A stretch of DNA of 64,000 bases, from NCBI GenBank assembly GCA_963667675.1, contig OY763929.1, positions 2,480,001 through 2,544,000 on the forward strand. Reading direction: 5' to 3'. Below are positions 26,275 through 34,826 of the stretch, piece by piece. The stretch comes from G963667675 sp963667675 (GTDB taxonomy: Bacteria; Chloroflexota; Dehalococcoidia; Lucifugimonadales; UBA3495). The position numbers were made by a program, and so were the translations under genes. Each line of letters starts with the position of its first letter. Within the stretch, counting starts at the first letter, position 1. Under the pieces are notes generated by a model. That model was not told the origin of the DNA, searched no databases, and was given only the letters and a program-made list of their open reading frames with translations.

Positions 26275-28740
26275 TTAGACCGGGGTGGCAGGCTCCTGGA
26301 CTTTGGGCCGGATGACGATGCCCCCGCCTTCCAGGTCAACCAATGCTATGTCGCCTGCGCTAAGACGACCGCTGAGGATTTCGTCGGAGAGCCTGTCTTC
26401 CACTTCGTTCTGGATCAGCCTTCGCAGAGGCCGCGCCCCCATCACGGGGTCGAAGCCGGTCTCGCCCAGATGGTCCCTGGCAGCGTCGGTCAGTTCCAGT
26501 TCGACCTGCTTGTCCTCCAACTCCTTACGGACCTGGTTCATCATCAGGTCGACGATCTCCAGGATCTCCACCCGGGTCAACTGGTGGAACACTACCGTAG
26601 CGTCGATGCGGTTGAGGAACTCGGGACGGAAGAAGCGCTTCACCTCCTCCATCACCTTGTCCTTCATACGCTGATACGAGCTTTCCTCGGTCTGAGCGTC
26701 GTCGGTCTTGACGCTGAAACCCATGGTTGTTTCGCGCTTGATCAGGTCGGAACCCAGGTTGCTGGTCATTACCAGTATTGAGTTGCGGAAGTCGACCCGC
26801 CGCCCCCTGGCGTCGGTCAGGGTACCGGAGTCGAAGATCTGCAACAGGATGTTGAAGACCTCGGGGTGGGCCTTTTCGATCTCATCCAAGAGCACGGCGC
26901 AGTAGTTCTTGCGGCGCACGCCCTCGGTCAATTGCCCACCTTCGTCATAGCCGACGTAGCCCGGAGGAGCTCCGATGAGCCTGGCCACGGTGTGCCGCTC
27001 CTGGAACTCGGACATGTCCAGCCGGATCATGTTGTCTTCGTTGCCGAACATGAACTCCGCCAGGGCCCGCACCAACTCGGTCTTGCCGACGCCGGTGGGG
27101 CCTAGGAACATGAACACGCCGATGGGGCGCCTGGGGTCCTTGAGGCCCGCCCGGGCCCGGCGCACGGACTTGGCGATGTTAACGATGGCCTCGTCCTGTC
27201 CGATGATTCTCTTGTGGAGGTCCTCTTCCATGCGGAGGAGGCGCTCGGTCTCTTCCTGGGCCAGCCGGGTTACGGGGATGCCGGTCCACATGCTGACCAC
27301 TTCAGCAATGTCTTCTTCGGTGACGAACCGCCGTTCCTTGTCCCGATCCTCCTGCCACTCTCGCTCCCGGTTTTCCAAATCCTCGTTGGCGTGCAGTTCC
27401 TGGTCGCGCAGTTCGGCGGCGGCCTCGTATTGCTGAGAGGCTATGGCCTCGTCCTTTTCCTTCCGGACCTGCTCCAACACCTTCATGGCGTCAGTCAAGG
27501 CCGATGGCGTTGCGCTGCCCCTGAGGCGGACTCTCGACCCGGCCTCATCAATCAAATCAATGGCCTTGTCGGGGAGAAAGCGGTCGGGGATGAAGCGCGC
27601 GGCCAATGCCGCCGCGCTCTTGAGGGCTTCGTCGGTTATGTTAACTTTGTGGTGTTCCTCGTAGTGGCTCTTGACACCCCGGAGGATATCAACCGTTTCC
27701 TCATTGGAAGGCTCATCCACACGCACGGGTTGGAGGCGCCGTTCAAGAGCGGGGTCCCTCTCCACGTACTTCCGATAGTCGTTGAGGGTGGTAGCCCCTA
27801 TGCACTGCAACTCGCCCCGCGCCAATGAGGGTTTGAGTATGTTGGAGGCGTCCACTGCTCCCTCGGCAGCACCGGCGCCCACGATGGTGTGAATCTCGTC
27901 GATGAACAACACGCAGTTGCCCGACGACTTGATCTCCTCGATTACCTTCTTCAGGCGTTCTTCGAATTCGCCCCGGTACTTGGTGCCGGCAACCAGGGCG
28001 CCCATGTCAAGGGTAACGAGCCGCTTGCCCTGAAGAGTGTCGGGGATTTCATTGGTGGCTATGCGCTGAGCCAGCGCCTCAACTATGGCGGTCTTGCCGA
28101 CGCCGGGTTCACCCGCCAAGACGGGGTTGTTCTTGGTCCTGCGGCTGAGAATCTGGACGACTCTCTGTATCTCCTGCTCCCGGCCTATGACCTGGTCGAG
28201 CTTACCCGCACGGGCCGCTGCGGTCAGGTCAACACCCAACTGGTCCAAGGTGGGAGTCTTGGTGCTGGTGCGGCCGCCGGCGGCGCTGCTGCCGCCGCTG
28301 TGGCTCAGGATGCGGTGGGTTTCCGACCGAACCTTGTCCAAGGTGACGCCAAGGCTCTCAAGCACTCCTGCGGCGACGCCCTCGCCTTCACGCATCAGGC
28401 CAATGAGCAGATGCTCGGTACCTATGTAGGTGTGGGTCATGCGGCGGGCTTCGTCGACCGCGAGCTCGACGACTTTCTTGGCCCTGGGAGTAAGACCAAT
28501 CTCACCCTGGGGAGGCTTCTCGCCGCGACCGATAATGAACTCCACTGCGGAGCGCACCTTGCTCAGGTCCACAGTGAGGCTGGACAGAACTCGGGCGGCG
28601 ACTCCTTCGGTTTCGCGCACCAGTCCCAGAAGAATATGCTCTGTGCCGATGTAGTTGTGGTTGAACCGCTGGGCCTCTTCCTGGGCCAGGGATAGGACTC
28701 TTCTGGCGCGCTCGGAGAACTTCTCGAATCTACTTCCCAT
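26275..28740 (-). CDS. clpC: ATP-dependent Clp protease ATP-binding subunit ClpC
   Basis: 821 residues. Two N-terminal Clp repeats occupy about 1-145. AAA domain 1 has Walker A GEPGVGKT, then a UVR-type coiled segment (KDEAIASQQYEAAAELRDQE), and AAA domain 2 has GPTGVGKT with the arginine finger region RPLRRLIQNEVED. This order is ClpC, not ClpA or ClpB. It unfolds proteins for ClpP, whose gene is not in this window. A promoter with near-consensus boxes lies about 190 bases upstream. Confidence 0.97.
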   Translation of the reverse strand: MGSRFEKFSERARRVLSLAQEEAQRFNHNYIGTEHILLGLVRETEGVAARVLSSLTVDLSKVRSAVEFIIGRGEKPPQGEIGLTPRAKKVVELAVDEARRMTHTYIGTEHLLIGLMREGEGVAAGVLESLGVTLDKVRSETHRILSHSGGSSAAGGRTSTKTPTLDQLGVDLTAAARAGKLDQVIGREQEIQRVVQILSRRTKNNPVLAGEPGVGKTAIVEALAQRIATNEIPDTLQGKRLVTLDMGALVAGTKYRGEFEERLKKVIEEIKSSGNCVLFIDEIHTIVGAGAAEGAVDASNILKPSLARGELQCIGATTLNDYRKYVERDPALERRLQPVRVDEPSNEETVDILRGVKSHYEEHHKVNITDEALKSAAALAARFIPDRFLPDKAIDLIDEAGSRVRLRGSATPSALTDAMKVLEQVRKEKDEAIASQQYEAAAELRDQELHANEDLENREREWQEDRDKERRFVTEEDIAEVVSMWTGIPVTRLAQEETERLLRMEEDLHKRIIGQDEAIVNIAKSVRRARAGLKDPRRPIGVFMFLGPTGVGKTELVRALAEFMFGNEDNMIRLDMSEFQERHTVARLIGAPPGYVGYDEGGQLTEGVRRKNYCAVLLDEIEKAHPEVFNILLQIFDSGTLTDARGRRVDFRNSILVMTSNLGSDLIKRETTMGFSVKTDDAQTEESSYQRMKDKVMEEVKRFFRPEFLNRIDATVVFHQLTRVEILEIVDLMMNQVRKELEDKQVELELTDAARDHLGETGFDPVMGARPLRRLIQNEVEDRLSDEILSGRLSAGDIALVDLEGGGIVIRPKVQEPATPV

Positions 28741-28925
28741 GATTCCGCTCCCAGTGGGTGAGGCTAAGGGTAGTCATAAGCGTCCGAATGTTCTTGCGCT
28801 GGGTTTGAGTCTGCGGGGCAACCCCGGAGTCGGCGCTTGCCGGTAGTCACTCGCCCATCGCCGGCCAACTTGGGCCTGAAGCTGCAAGGCTTTGGACCGG
28901 TTGTATGGCCAAATCGCCAACTTCA

Positions 28926-28954
28926 ATTATACGAGGCGCCCATATAGGTGTAAA
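28926..28954 (-). promoter_or_regulatory. Promoter of clpC
   Basis: On the minus strand, TTTACA (28949-28954) and TATAAT (28926-28931) are 17 bases apart. It leaves a leader of about 180 bases before the clpC ATG; no CtsR-type direct repeat was seen. Confidence 0.7.
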
Positions 28955-29032
28955 GCAGAATCGCCGCCGCCGGGACACGGTTATCAGCAGTGGCTATCGT
29001 CCCGGCCAAGGCTGGATTCTTCCGGTTTGCCC

Positions 29033-29148
29033 CCCGGCGGTGACCTATTTTCCCACTCCGTCGCCAGAGCAGTATCGTCGGCGCTGAGGCGTTTCACTAC
29101 CGTGTTCGGGATGGGAACGGGTGGGGCCACCTCGCTCAAACCACCAGG
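29033..29148 (-). rRNA. rrf: 5S ribosomal RNA (isolated copy)
   Basis: On the minus strand the sequence has the 5S core CCCGTTCCCATCCCGAACAC, followed by GGTAGTGAAACG and the terminal ATAGGTCACCGCCGGG. The ends pair to form helix I (CCTGGTGG with CCGCCGGG, two G-U pairs), giving about 116 bases. No 23S or 16S gene flanks it: clpC is downstream and a Fe-S protein gene is upstream on the other strand. Confidence 0.93.
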
Positions 29149-29164
29149 AAGCAACTACCAGACC

Positions 29165-29193
29165 AGTATGCACTATTTTTCACAAGTATGCAA
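29165..29193 (-). promoter_or_regulatory. Promoter of the 5S rRNA gene
   Basis: TTGCAT (29188-29193) and CATACT (29165-29170) on the minus strand are 17 bases apart and lie about 16 bases from the mature 5S 5' end, so the gene can be transcribed alone. Confidence 0.7.
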
Positions 29194-29263
29194 GGTCTGG
29201 GCCCCAGCGCGTTTAGCTACGCAGTCCTATTCGGCAAGACGGGCAATGAGGGCACTCAGCGGC

Positions 29264-29291
29264 TTGACGGGCCGAAAGGCGCAAGTATAAG
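29264..29291 (+). promoter_or_regulatory. Putative promoter of the Fe-S oxidoreductase gene
   Basis: TTGACG (29264-29269) and TATAAG (29286-29291) are 16 bases apart. The leader that follows holds a hairpin of AAGCTTG and CAAGCTT around a 12-base loop (about 29290-29315). Confidence 0.5.
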
Positions 29292-29402
29292 CTTGCATCC
29301 TGAGACTCAAGCTTACCTAGTTAGCTTCGCCATTCCCAATAAGCGTACCGCTATAGGGCTTGTCGGAGACGCAAACTCTTCAGGACGAGGTGGTAGCAGC
29401 CT

Positions 29403-31430
29403 TTGGTCCCTCCAGGCGACATCGGAGCGGCTCCCGTATGGGTGGGTGTATACGCAGCGTTATTGGTTACCCTGGCCGCTTCGGGGTTCCTCTTTTATTT
29501 CAGGGTAATTCGCCTTATCCGCCAGGGTAAGGGCGCAGCTAGGTTCGACCAACCAATAGAACGCCTCAAGGGCGCCATCATAATCGTCCTGGCCCAGCGC
29601 AAAGTGCTGCAACGGGTGCCGGCCAAGGACTGGGCGGGGTTGGGCCACGCCATCATCTTCTGGGGCTTTCTTTCGTTTTCATTAAGCTACCTGCTGTTCA
29701 TCTTCATCGGATCGGTCTGGCACAAATTCCCCGAACTTCTGCTTACAGCAACCGGGGTCGAGGTGTACAGCAAGTACCTGGACATATTGGCGGCTGTCCT
29801 ATTGGTAGTCCTGGGATGGGCGGTCATAAGGCGGTGGGCGGTCAAACCCCACCGGCTCAGCTTTGACCTTACGCGCAACATCGACTCGGTTGTGGTGGTC
29901 TCGATGATCGCCTTCTTGATGGTTTCTACTCTGCTGACACATTCGTTTTTCGCGGCCCACGGCGGGGAAGGATCGGAGGCCGAGGTCTACATCGGCAAGG
30001 CGTTGGGAGAGTGGTTCGCCGACTTAGGCCTGGGAGAGGGCGCAGCCAACGCGCTCCATGGAACGTTCTGGTGGATACACCTGGCCATCATTCTGGGGTT
30101 CGCCATATACATTCCCTTCTCCAAGCACATGCACATGGTGGCGGCTCCGCTAAACGCCTACTTCCGCTCGCTGGAACCCCGGGGCGCTTTGGACCCGATA
30201 GACCTGGAGAACACGGAGAGGTTCGGGGCGGGACGGGTCCAGGACTTCACCTGGAAGCAGTTGCTGGACGGATACGCCTGCGCCGTGTGCGGCCGTTGTA
30301 CCGACGCTTGCCCGGCGAACAGCACCGGCAAAATCCTCTCTCCCATGCACATCGTGGAGAACCTGAAGGACCACATGGTGTCTATCGGATACCAAGGGGC
30401 CAGGAACCCAGAGCACGCGGAGCCGACGCCACTGATAGGCGAGGCCATACCGGAACAGGCGGTGTGGGACTGCGTGTCGTGCGGGGCTTGCATGGAGGAG
30501 TGCCCAGTGGTGGTGGAGCACGTGCCCACCATCATGGACTTGCGCCGCAATCTTGTGCTGGAGGAATCGAAGGCTCCTGAGGGGGCGATGAACGCCCTGC
30601 TGAGCCTGGAGCAACGGGGGCACCCCTGGAGAGGGACCACCTACTCTCGAACAGATTGGGCCGAGGGACTGGACGTGCCCACGCTGGCGCAGAATCCCGA
30701 GGCCGAAATCCTGTTCTGGGTCGGCTGCACCGGGGCCTTGGAACAGCGCAGCCAGGCCGTGGCGCGGTCCATGGCCAAGGTGCTAAAACGCGCCAGGGTG
30801 GACTTCGCCATCCTGGGCGACGAGGAAACGTGCACCGGCGACCCGGCCCGCAGGATGGGGAACGAGTACCTGTACCAGATTCTGGCACAACAGAATATCG
30901 AGACACTGAACAGGTACCAGGTGAAGAAAGTAGTTACCATTTGTCCGCACTGCTTCAACACGATGCGAAACGAGTACCCCAGGTTCGGCGGCAACTTCGA
31001 GGTGCTGCACTACAGCCAGTTTGTGGATGAGTTGATTACCCAAGGCCGCGTCAAGCCGGTAAAGGCCATGGACATGACCGTGGCCTACCACGATTCGTGC
31101 TTTTTGGGCCGGCACAACGGCATATACGATCAACCCCGCAACATCGCCAAGGCCATCCCGGGATTGACGCTTGTCGAGATGACGCCACGGTGCAGGGAGC
31201 GGGGCTTTTGCTGCGGGGCCGGCGGGGGCCACATGTGGGTGGAGGAAAGCCAGGGGACCAGGATTAACCACGCCCGAACCGACCACTTCCTAGAAACCAA
31301 CGCCGACACCGTCGGAGTCTCCTGCCCCTTCTGCTTGCAGATGATGGAAGAGGGTATCCAGTCCAAAGGCAAGGACGGTGAAAAGCGGTCTCAGGACGTG
31401 CTGGAGATACTCTCCGACAGCCTGGAGTAG
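29403..31430 (+). CDS. Membrane-bound Fe-S oxidoreductase, NarI-like plus HdrD-like fusion
   Basis: 675 residues. About 1-250 form five or six membrane segments of the nitrate-reductase-gamma (NarI) type. Then come two 4Fe-4S motifs, CAVCGRCTDACP and CVSCGACMEECP, and a C-terminal half with two cysteine-rich CCG domains (CPHCFNTMRNEYP and CCGAGGGHMW). This is the HdrDE/DsrMK-like architecture that links quinone or membrane electrons to thiol-disulfide or acyl-CoA redox chemistry. The partner is not encoded next to it, although similar proteins often pair with electron-transfer flavoprotein. The start is either a TTG at 29403 or a GTG at 29442, since an in-frame stop lies at 29394. Confidence 0.88.
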   Translation: MVPPGDIGAAPVWVGVYAALLVTLAASGFLFYFRVIRLIRQGKGAARFDQPIERLKGAIIIVLAQRKVLQRVPAKDWAGLGHAIIFWGFLSFSLSYLLFIFIGSVWHKFPELLLTATGVEVYSKYLDILAAVLLVVLGWAVIRRWAVKPHRLSFDLTRNIDSVVVVSMIAFLMVSTLLTHSFFAAHGGEGSEAEVYIGKALGEWFADLGLGEGAANALHGTFWWIHLAIILGFAIYIPFSKHMHMVAAPLNAYFRSLEPRGALDPIDLENTERFGAGRVQDFTWKQLLDGYACAVCGRCTDACPANSTGKILSPMHIVENLKDHMVSIGYQGARNPEHAEPTPLIGEAIPEQAVWDCVSCGACMEECPVVVEHVPTIMDLRRNLVLEESKAPEGAMNALLSLEQRGHPWRGTTYSRTDWAEGLDVPTLAQNPEAEILFWVGCTGALEQRSQAVARSMAKVLKRARVDFAILGDEETCTGDPARRMGNEYLYQILAQQNIETLNRYQVKKVVTICPHCFNTMRNEYPRFGGNFEVLHYSQFVDELITQGRVKPVKAMDMTVAYHDSCFLGRHNGIYDQPRNIAKAIPGLTLVEMTPRCRERGFCCGAGGGHMWVEESQGTRINHARTDHFLETNADTVGVSCPFCLQMMEEGIQSKGKDGEKRSQDVLEILSDSLE

Positions 31431-31524
31431 GTCGTACCTGTCTCCTCTACGATTCGCCGCCCAGGGACTACATGACTAGACGGCCGCGGTTGCCTATGGG
31501 CTGCCGGCGGCCAAGGGGAAGCTT

Positions 31525-31767
31525 GTGCCCGGCAACGAAGTTACAGTCGACCAATTGTGCGGGAAGTGCGGCGGCCGGATAGGCAGCTTCACCGTCAAGA
31601 AGGACAACCTGATGCTTGCGTCCAGAGAGCAAATATGGTGCCCCACGTGCGGGGAAAACACACCTGAAATCCGTGACATATCTGGGCGTCGTGAGTCTAT
31701 CAAACGGGAGCAGAGCAGCTATCCTCAGCCGGGGCCAGCGAGCCTGCCCCGGAGAACGTCAGACTAG
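31525..31767 (+). CDS. Small zinc-ribbon protein, function unknown
   Basis: 80 residues from a GTG preceded by AGGGGAA. Two CxxC pairs (CGKCGG near residue 12 and CPTCGE near residue 39), 24 residues apart, form a plausible zinc ribbon. The last third is basic and disordered. I do not recognise a family. It lies between the Fe-S oxidoreductase and an alpha/beta hydrolase on the same strand. The paired Cys motifs and the ribosome site are what support it as a real gene. Confidence 0.5.
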   Translation: MPGNEVTVDQLCGKCGGRIGSFTVKKDNLMLASREQIWCPTCGENTPEIRDISGRRESIKREQSSYPQPGPASLPRRTSD

Positions 31768-31877
31768 GCGTCGCCCCCAATGAACCCGCTGGTCACCATG
31801 CGCGGCGGCGTGTTCGCGATAAAAGGGCCAGACCTCAGTGGCCTGCCGACGGCCCAGGCCTGCCCGAACCCAACATC

Positions 31878-32660
31878 ATGCTGACCAGGCTGCTGTGGTC
31901 GTTGGTGGAGAGGCGGTTTGTCTTCTTCCCTACTCAAGAGGTCGAGTGCACCCCCGACCAATTGGGAATCGCTTACGAGGACGTTTATTTCGACACCAGC
32001 GACGGCGTCAGGCTAAACGGCTGGTTCGTGCACGGCAGGACGGGCCTGACTTGGCTTTGCTTCCACGGCAACGGGGGGAACATCGGGCATCGGGCCGCCG
32101 AGATAGCGCTCCTTCACCATAACCTGGGCATGAATCTACTGATTTTCGACTACCGGGGTTACGGGAGGAGCCTGAGCACGCCCTCGGAGCAGGGGACTTA
32201 CCTGGACGCAAGGGCAGCCCTCAACTACCTGCGGAGCCGCCCTGACGTGGACGGCAAGCGAATAGTCTATTTCGCCCACTCGCTGGGCACGGCCGTGGCC
32301 GTAGAACTGGCTGCGGCCGAGGCGCCGCTGGGGCTGATCCTGGTGTCTCCAATAGCCTCGGTGCAGTCGATGGCCCGCATCGCATTTCCGTCGCTCCCGA
32401 CGGGTTGGCTGACAAGAGACAAGTACAATTCCCTGGCTCGGATCGGGAGCATAGAGGCGCCGTTGCTGATTGTGCACGGCGAGCAGGATGCGCTGGTCCC
32501 GGTATCCCAAGGGGAAGAGCTATTTCGAGCCGCCAACGAGCCGAAGCTCTTACAACTCCTGGCGAAAACGGGGCATAACGACGTGTGGGAAACTGGAGGA
32601 GAAACCTATTGGGGCGCTCTAGAGTCGTTTACCGCCGAGTTAGAAAGTGGGGCTGAGTAG
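31878..32660 (+). CDS. Alpha/beta hydrolase (Bem46/ABHD13-like serine hydrolase)
   Basis: 260 residues. After a short hydrophobic N-terminus come LCFHGNGGNIGHR (oxyanion loop), FDYRGYGRS, the nucleophile elbow AHSLGTAV, VHGEQDALVP (Asp) and KTGHNDVW (His). The full catalytic triad is therefore visible. The HGNGGN loop and overall order match the Bem46/ABHD13 group, whose substrates in bacteria are largely unknown. No strong ribosome site precedes the ATG, so the start is less certain. Related stem-loop repeats lie on both sides of the gene. Confidence 0.85.
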   Translation: MLTRLLWSLVERRFVFFPTQEVECTPDQLGIAYEDVYFDTSDGVRLNGWFVHGRTGLTWLCFHGNGGNIGHRAAEIALLHHNLGMNLLIFDYRGYGRSLSTPSEQGTYLDARAALNYLRSRPDVDGKRIVYFAHSLGTAVAVELAAAEAPLGLILVSPIASVQSMARIAFPSLPTGWLTRDKYNSLARIGSIEAPLLIVHGEQDALVPVSQGEELFRAANEPKLLQLLAKTGHNDVWETGGETYWGALESFTAELESGAE

Positions 32661-32684
32661 ACCGCGACCCTAATGAACCCACCG

Positions 32685-32723
32685 GCCGCCGCCATGCGCG
32701 GCGGCGGGCCCGCTTCAGCGGGC
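32685..32723 (+). terminator. Double stem-loop after the hydrolase gene
   Basis: GCCGCCGC and GCGGCGGC pair around CATGC (32685-32705), followed at once by GCCCGC-TTCA-GCGGGC (32708-32723). No T run follows. It sits between two convergent genes and may stop both transcripts. Confidence 0.5.
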
Positions 32724-32824
32724 GCCGATAGCGAGACAGCGCCGACGTTCCATTTGCCTCTAGGGTGTTTCGTGCCTACGGGGGAATGGCCAAACCCTGA
32801 AAGCAAACGGAACCCGCAGCCCAC

Positions 32825-33322
32825 CTACGCATACTCAACGCAGGCGGCGGCAATGTCCGTCCCGTCGCTTTGCCATACTACGAACACCAACTTAATGTCG
32901 TCGGATTCAAGGCGCTCTGGGATGGGCACCGCTATATCGAAGCCTTGGGCGTCGACATCGAACCGGGTAGCCTGGTAATCGTATCGTGGGCTTGTAGGCC
33001 CAATGCTGCCCAATCGTTGCAGGCGGCCTTGTCTCTCCTCGTTGAGTTCCAGGTGGTTGTTGAAGTTGAAGGCAGCTACAGTGCCGGGACGGGCCAACGT
33101 ATAACCCTCTTTCAATGTTCCGGACGCCCGCATGATCTTGTCTGCGTCAATGGTAGGGCGGTTAGTCCACTCTACTCCCTCGTTGTGGGCTACGCTGCAC
33201 CCCGTGGATAAAACTGCATCGGAGACTGCCTGGCATCCAGAGGCGAATAGAACGAGCAATACGGAGAGCACAGCGGGGCCGAGCAATCGAAGCGTCAAAC
33301 GGAACCTCCTTTCAGCGCGCAC
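32825..33322 (-). CDS. Putative lipoprotein, function unknown
   Basis: 165 residues. The N-terminus is basic then hydrophobic and ends in the lipobox FASGC with Cys30, so the protein is probably lipid-anchored outside the membrane. Two more Cys follow in the mature part. The rest is a compact, beta-rich-looking domain ending VVWQSDGTDIAAACVEYA, with no family I recognise. It is transcribed convergently to the alpha/beta hydrolase, and the next small gene lies about 50 bases upstream on the same strand. Confidence 0.7.
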   Translation of the reverse strand: MRAERRFRLTLRLLGPAVLSVLLVLFASGCQAVSDAVLSTGCSVAHNEGVEWTNRPTIDADKIMRASGTLKEGYTLARPGTVAAFNFNNHLELNEERQGRLQRLGSIGPTSPRYDYQATRFDVDAQGFDIAVPIPERLESDDIKLVFVVWQSDGTDIAAACVEYA

Positions 33323-33373
33323 GAAGGGTTAGGGGGTAAGCGGCGCCGGAGATTACCACGGAGAATCGCTGGA

Positions 33374-33583
33374 CTAAAGCTGCTCTGCGTAGTCCAGGTT
33401 AATGACGTACTTGCTGCCCTCTCCAGGGCCCTCAACAATGACTACTTCATGGACGTTTAAATCGTGGGCCTCGACCTTCTGGGATACGCCGGTGGTTTCG
33501 ACGACCAAGCCAGCACGGGTCTTGAACTTCAATCCGGCCTCAACACTTTCCGATTCCGCGTAGCTCAACGGGTTTTCCTCCAT
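33374..33583 (-). CDS. Small hypothetical protein
   Basis: 69 residues, mostly alternating hydrophobic and polar positions that suggest a small beta fold (AGLVVETTGVSQKVEAHDLN, then VHEVVIVEG). No signal, no membrane segment, no family recognised. It is upstream of the lipoprotein gene on the same strand and could be cotranslated. Support is limited to the sensible composition and the lack of any better reading here. Confidence 0.4.
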   Translation of the reverse strand: MEENPLSYAESESVEAGLKFKTRAGLVVETTGVSQKVEAHDLNVHEVVIVEGPGEGSKYVINLDYAEQL

Positions 33584-33938
33584 GTCCGGCTCGACGTTTT
33601 ATGCGTCGATCGCTTGCTTAGCTACTGATATCTTAACCCATTACCCAGGCATTGGGCGATGGGCCTAGTTTACAGGCTATGCTCAAAGGCAGTCTACAAA
33701 TCGGGCCAGCGCGAGTCAAGCTGGCGCGGTAACGGACTGCACCGTTCTGGTGTTTCGGAGCCAGTCGCTGCCATTCATACTTCAGCAACTTCCCCATTGC
33801 AAATCCACCGCAGAATCACTAACCACGCCACAGAACAGGTGCGTTTTCGTTGCGCGCTAAAACACTTAACCAGTATAATCGACACCTATAGGCTCGCCGA
33901 GAATGCCCTATTGCCAATCTCTCGAGATATGATATTAG
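33584..33938. other. AT-richer gene-free spacer ahead of the STAS/GHKL module
   Basis: About 355 bases with no plausible gene on either strand. Base composition is visibly lower in GC than the neighbouring operons, which fits a junction of acquired DNA. It contains the promoter listed separately. Confidence 0.5.
33850..33879 (+). promoter_or_regulatory. Putative promoter of the STAS/GHKL module
   Basis: TTGCGC (33850-33855) and a perfect TATAAT (33874-33879) are 18 bases apart, 60-120 bases before the candidate start codons. Confidence 0.55.
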
Positions 33939-34826
33939 TTGCGATGTAGTGTAGGTTTGATTGACGCCGACGCTCCCAAAGTTCGGCCATTGGTTGGTAT
34001 GAGCCATCCCTCAACGACCCTAAACTTCTACTCGGTGGCAGAGTTGTGTGGCCGGGTTCATCTCGATGACCCAAGACCGACGGTGGACTTGTCGAACATT
34101 TCGTTCGTGGAACCTTTTGGGCTCGTTTATCTGGGGATGTTCCTTCGGCACTTCAACAATCTGGGAACATTCTTCAACGTCGTCACCCCTAAGTCCGGGG
34201 CGGTCTCGCGATACTTGGAGTCACAGAAATTTTGGAGTCGGTACAACATTGCGACAACTGCGACAGATGCCCGAGGACATGCCAGGTTCACGTCCTTGAG
34301 CGACATAATCGATATTGACAACAATCAATACGTCGCCGACCACGTGGGCGATATGGTCCAAGACATCCTCAGGAAAAATTCAGTCAGGGTTGACGTGGGT
34401 CGGGTGACCGAGGTGGCTGTGGAGTTGGTGGACAATTTCAGCCGACACTCCGGGCAGGAGCTAGCTGCGTGCGCGGTCCAGTTGTATCGACAGCGAGGCG
34501 AACTACACTTCGCCGTCGGCGATTGTGGTGTTGGCATACGGAGCAGCCTGGCTGGGAATCCTCTCTACCAACACCTGGCGACGGTCCCACACCACCAAGC
34601 GGCGCTCAAGGCTCTGGAGTCTGGGGTTACTGGCAGCAGCGAAGGCGGGACTGGCTTCGAGACGGTGCGGGAGGACGTGTTGCAACTCGGCGGGCAGATG
34701 TGCCTGTGCACTGGGGACGGATGGGTCATCATTGGAGGTAGCCGCCCGGGCGCCGAAGCCGGGCGCATGAACTACGACCTGCCGGGAGTGCAGGTTGAGG
34801 TGAAGATACCCGTCGAAGGTTCATGA
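33939..34826 (+). CDS. STAS-like plus GHKL ATPase protein (anti-sigma/partner-switch type)
   Basis: Up to 295 residues. About residues 25-105 resemble a STAS domain (PTVDLSNISFVEPFGLVYL). About 130-290 form a GHKL ATPase: N-box ELVDNFSRHSG at 162-172 with Asn166, G1 box GDCGVGI at 194-200 and G2 box GGTGFETV at 236-243. The order matches serine-kinase anti-sigma factors of the SpoIIAB/RsbW kind with an attached STAS half. The start is unclear, anywhere from the TTG at 33939 to the ATG at 33999, because a stop precedes 33939. Its stop overlaps the next start in ATGA, so the two proteins are made together. No sigma factor gene is near; the regulated target is unknown. Confidence 0.75.
   Translation: MRCSVGLIDADAPKVRPLVGMSHPSTTLNFYSVAELCGRVHLDDPRPTVDLSNISFVEPFGLVYLGMFLRHFNNLGTFFNVVTPKSGAVSRYLESQKFWSRYNIATTATDARGHARFTSLSDIIDIDNNQYVADHVGDMVQDILRKNSVRVDVGRVTEVAVELVDNFSRHSGQELAACAVQLYRQRGELHFAVGDCGVGIRSSLAGNPLYQHLATVPHHQAALKALESGVTGSSEGGTGFETVREDVLQLGGQMCLCTGDGWVIIGGSRPGAEAGRMNYDLPGVQVEVKIPVEGS

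Noticed and set aside
29375..29402. SRP RNA-like motif (TCAGGAC to AGCAGCC)
   Set aside because: The apical loop is not a GNRA/GGAA-type tetraloop and the outer helix does not pair; it overlaps the leader and start region of the Fe-S gene.
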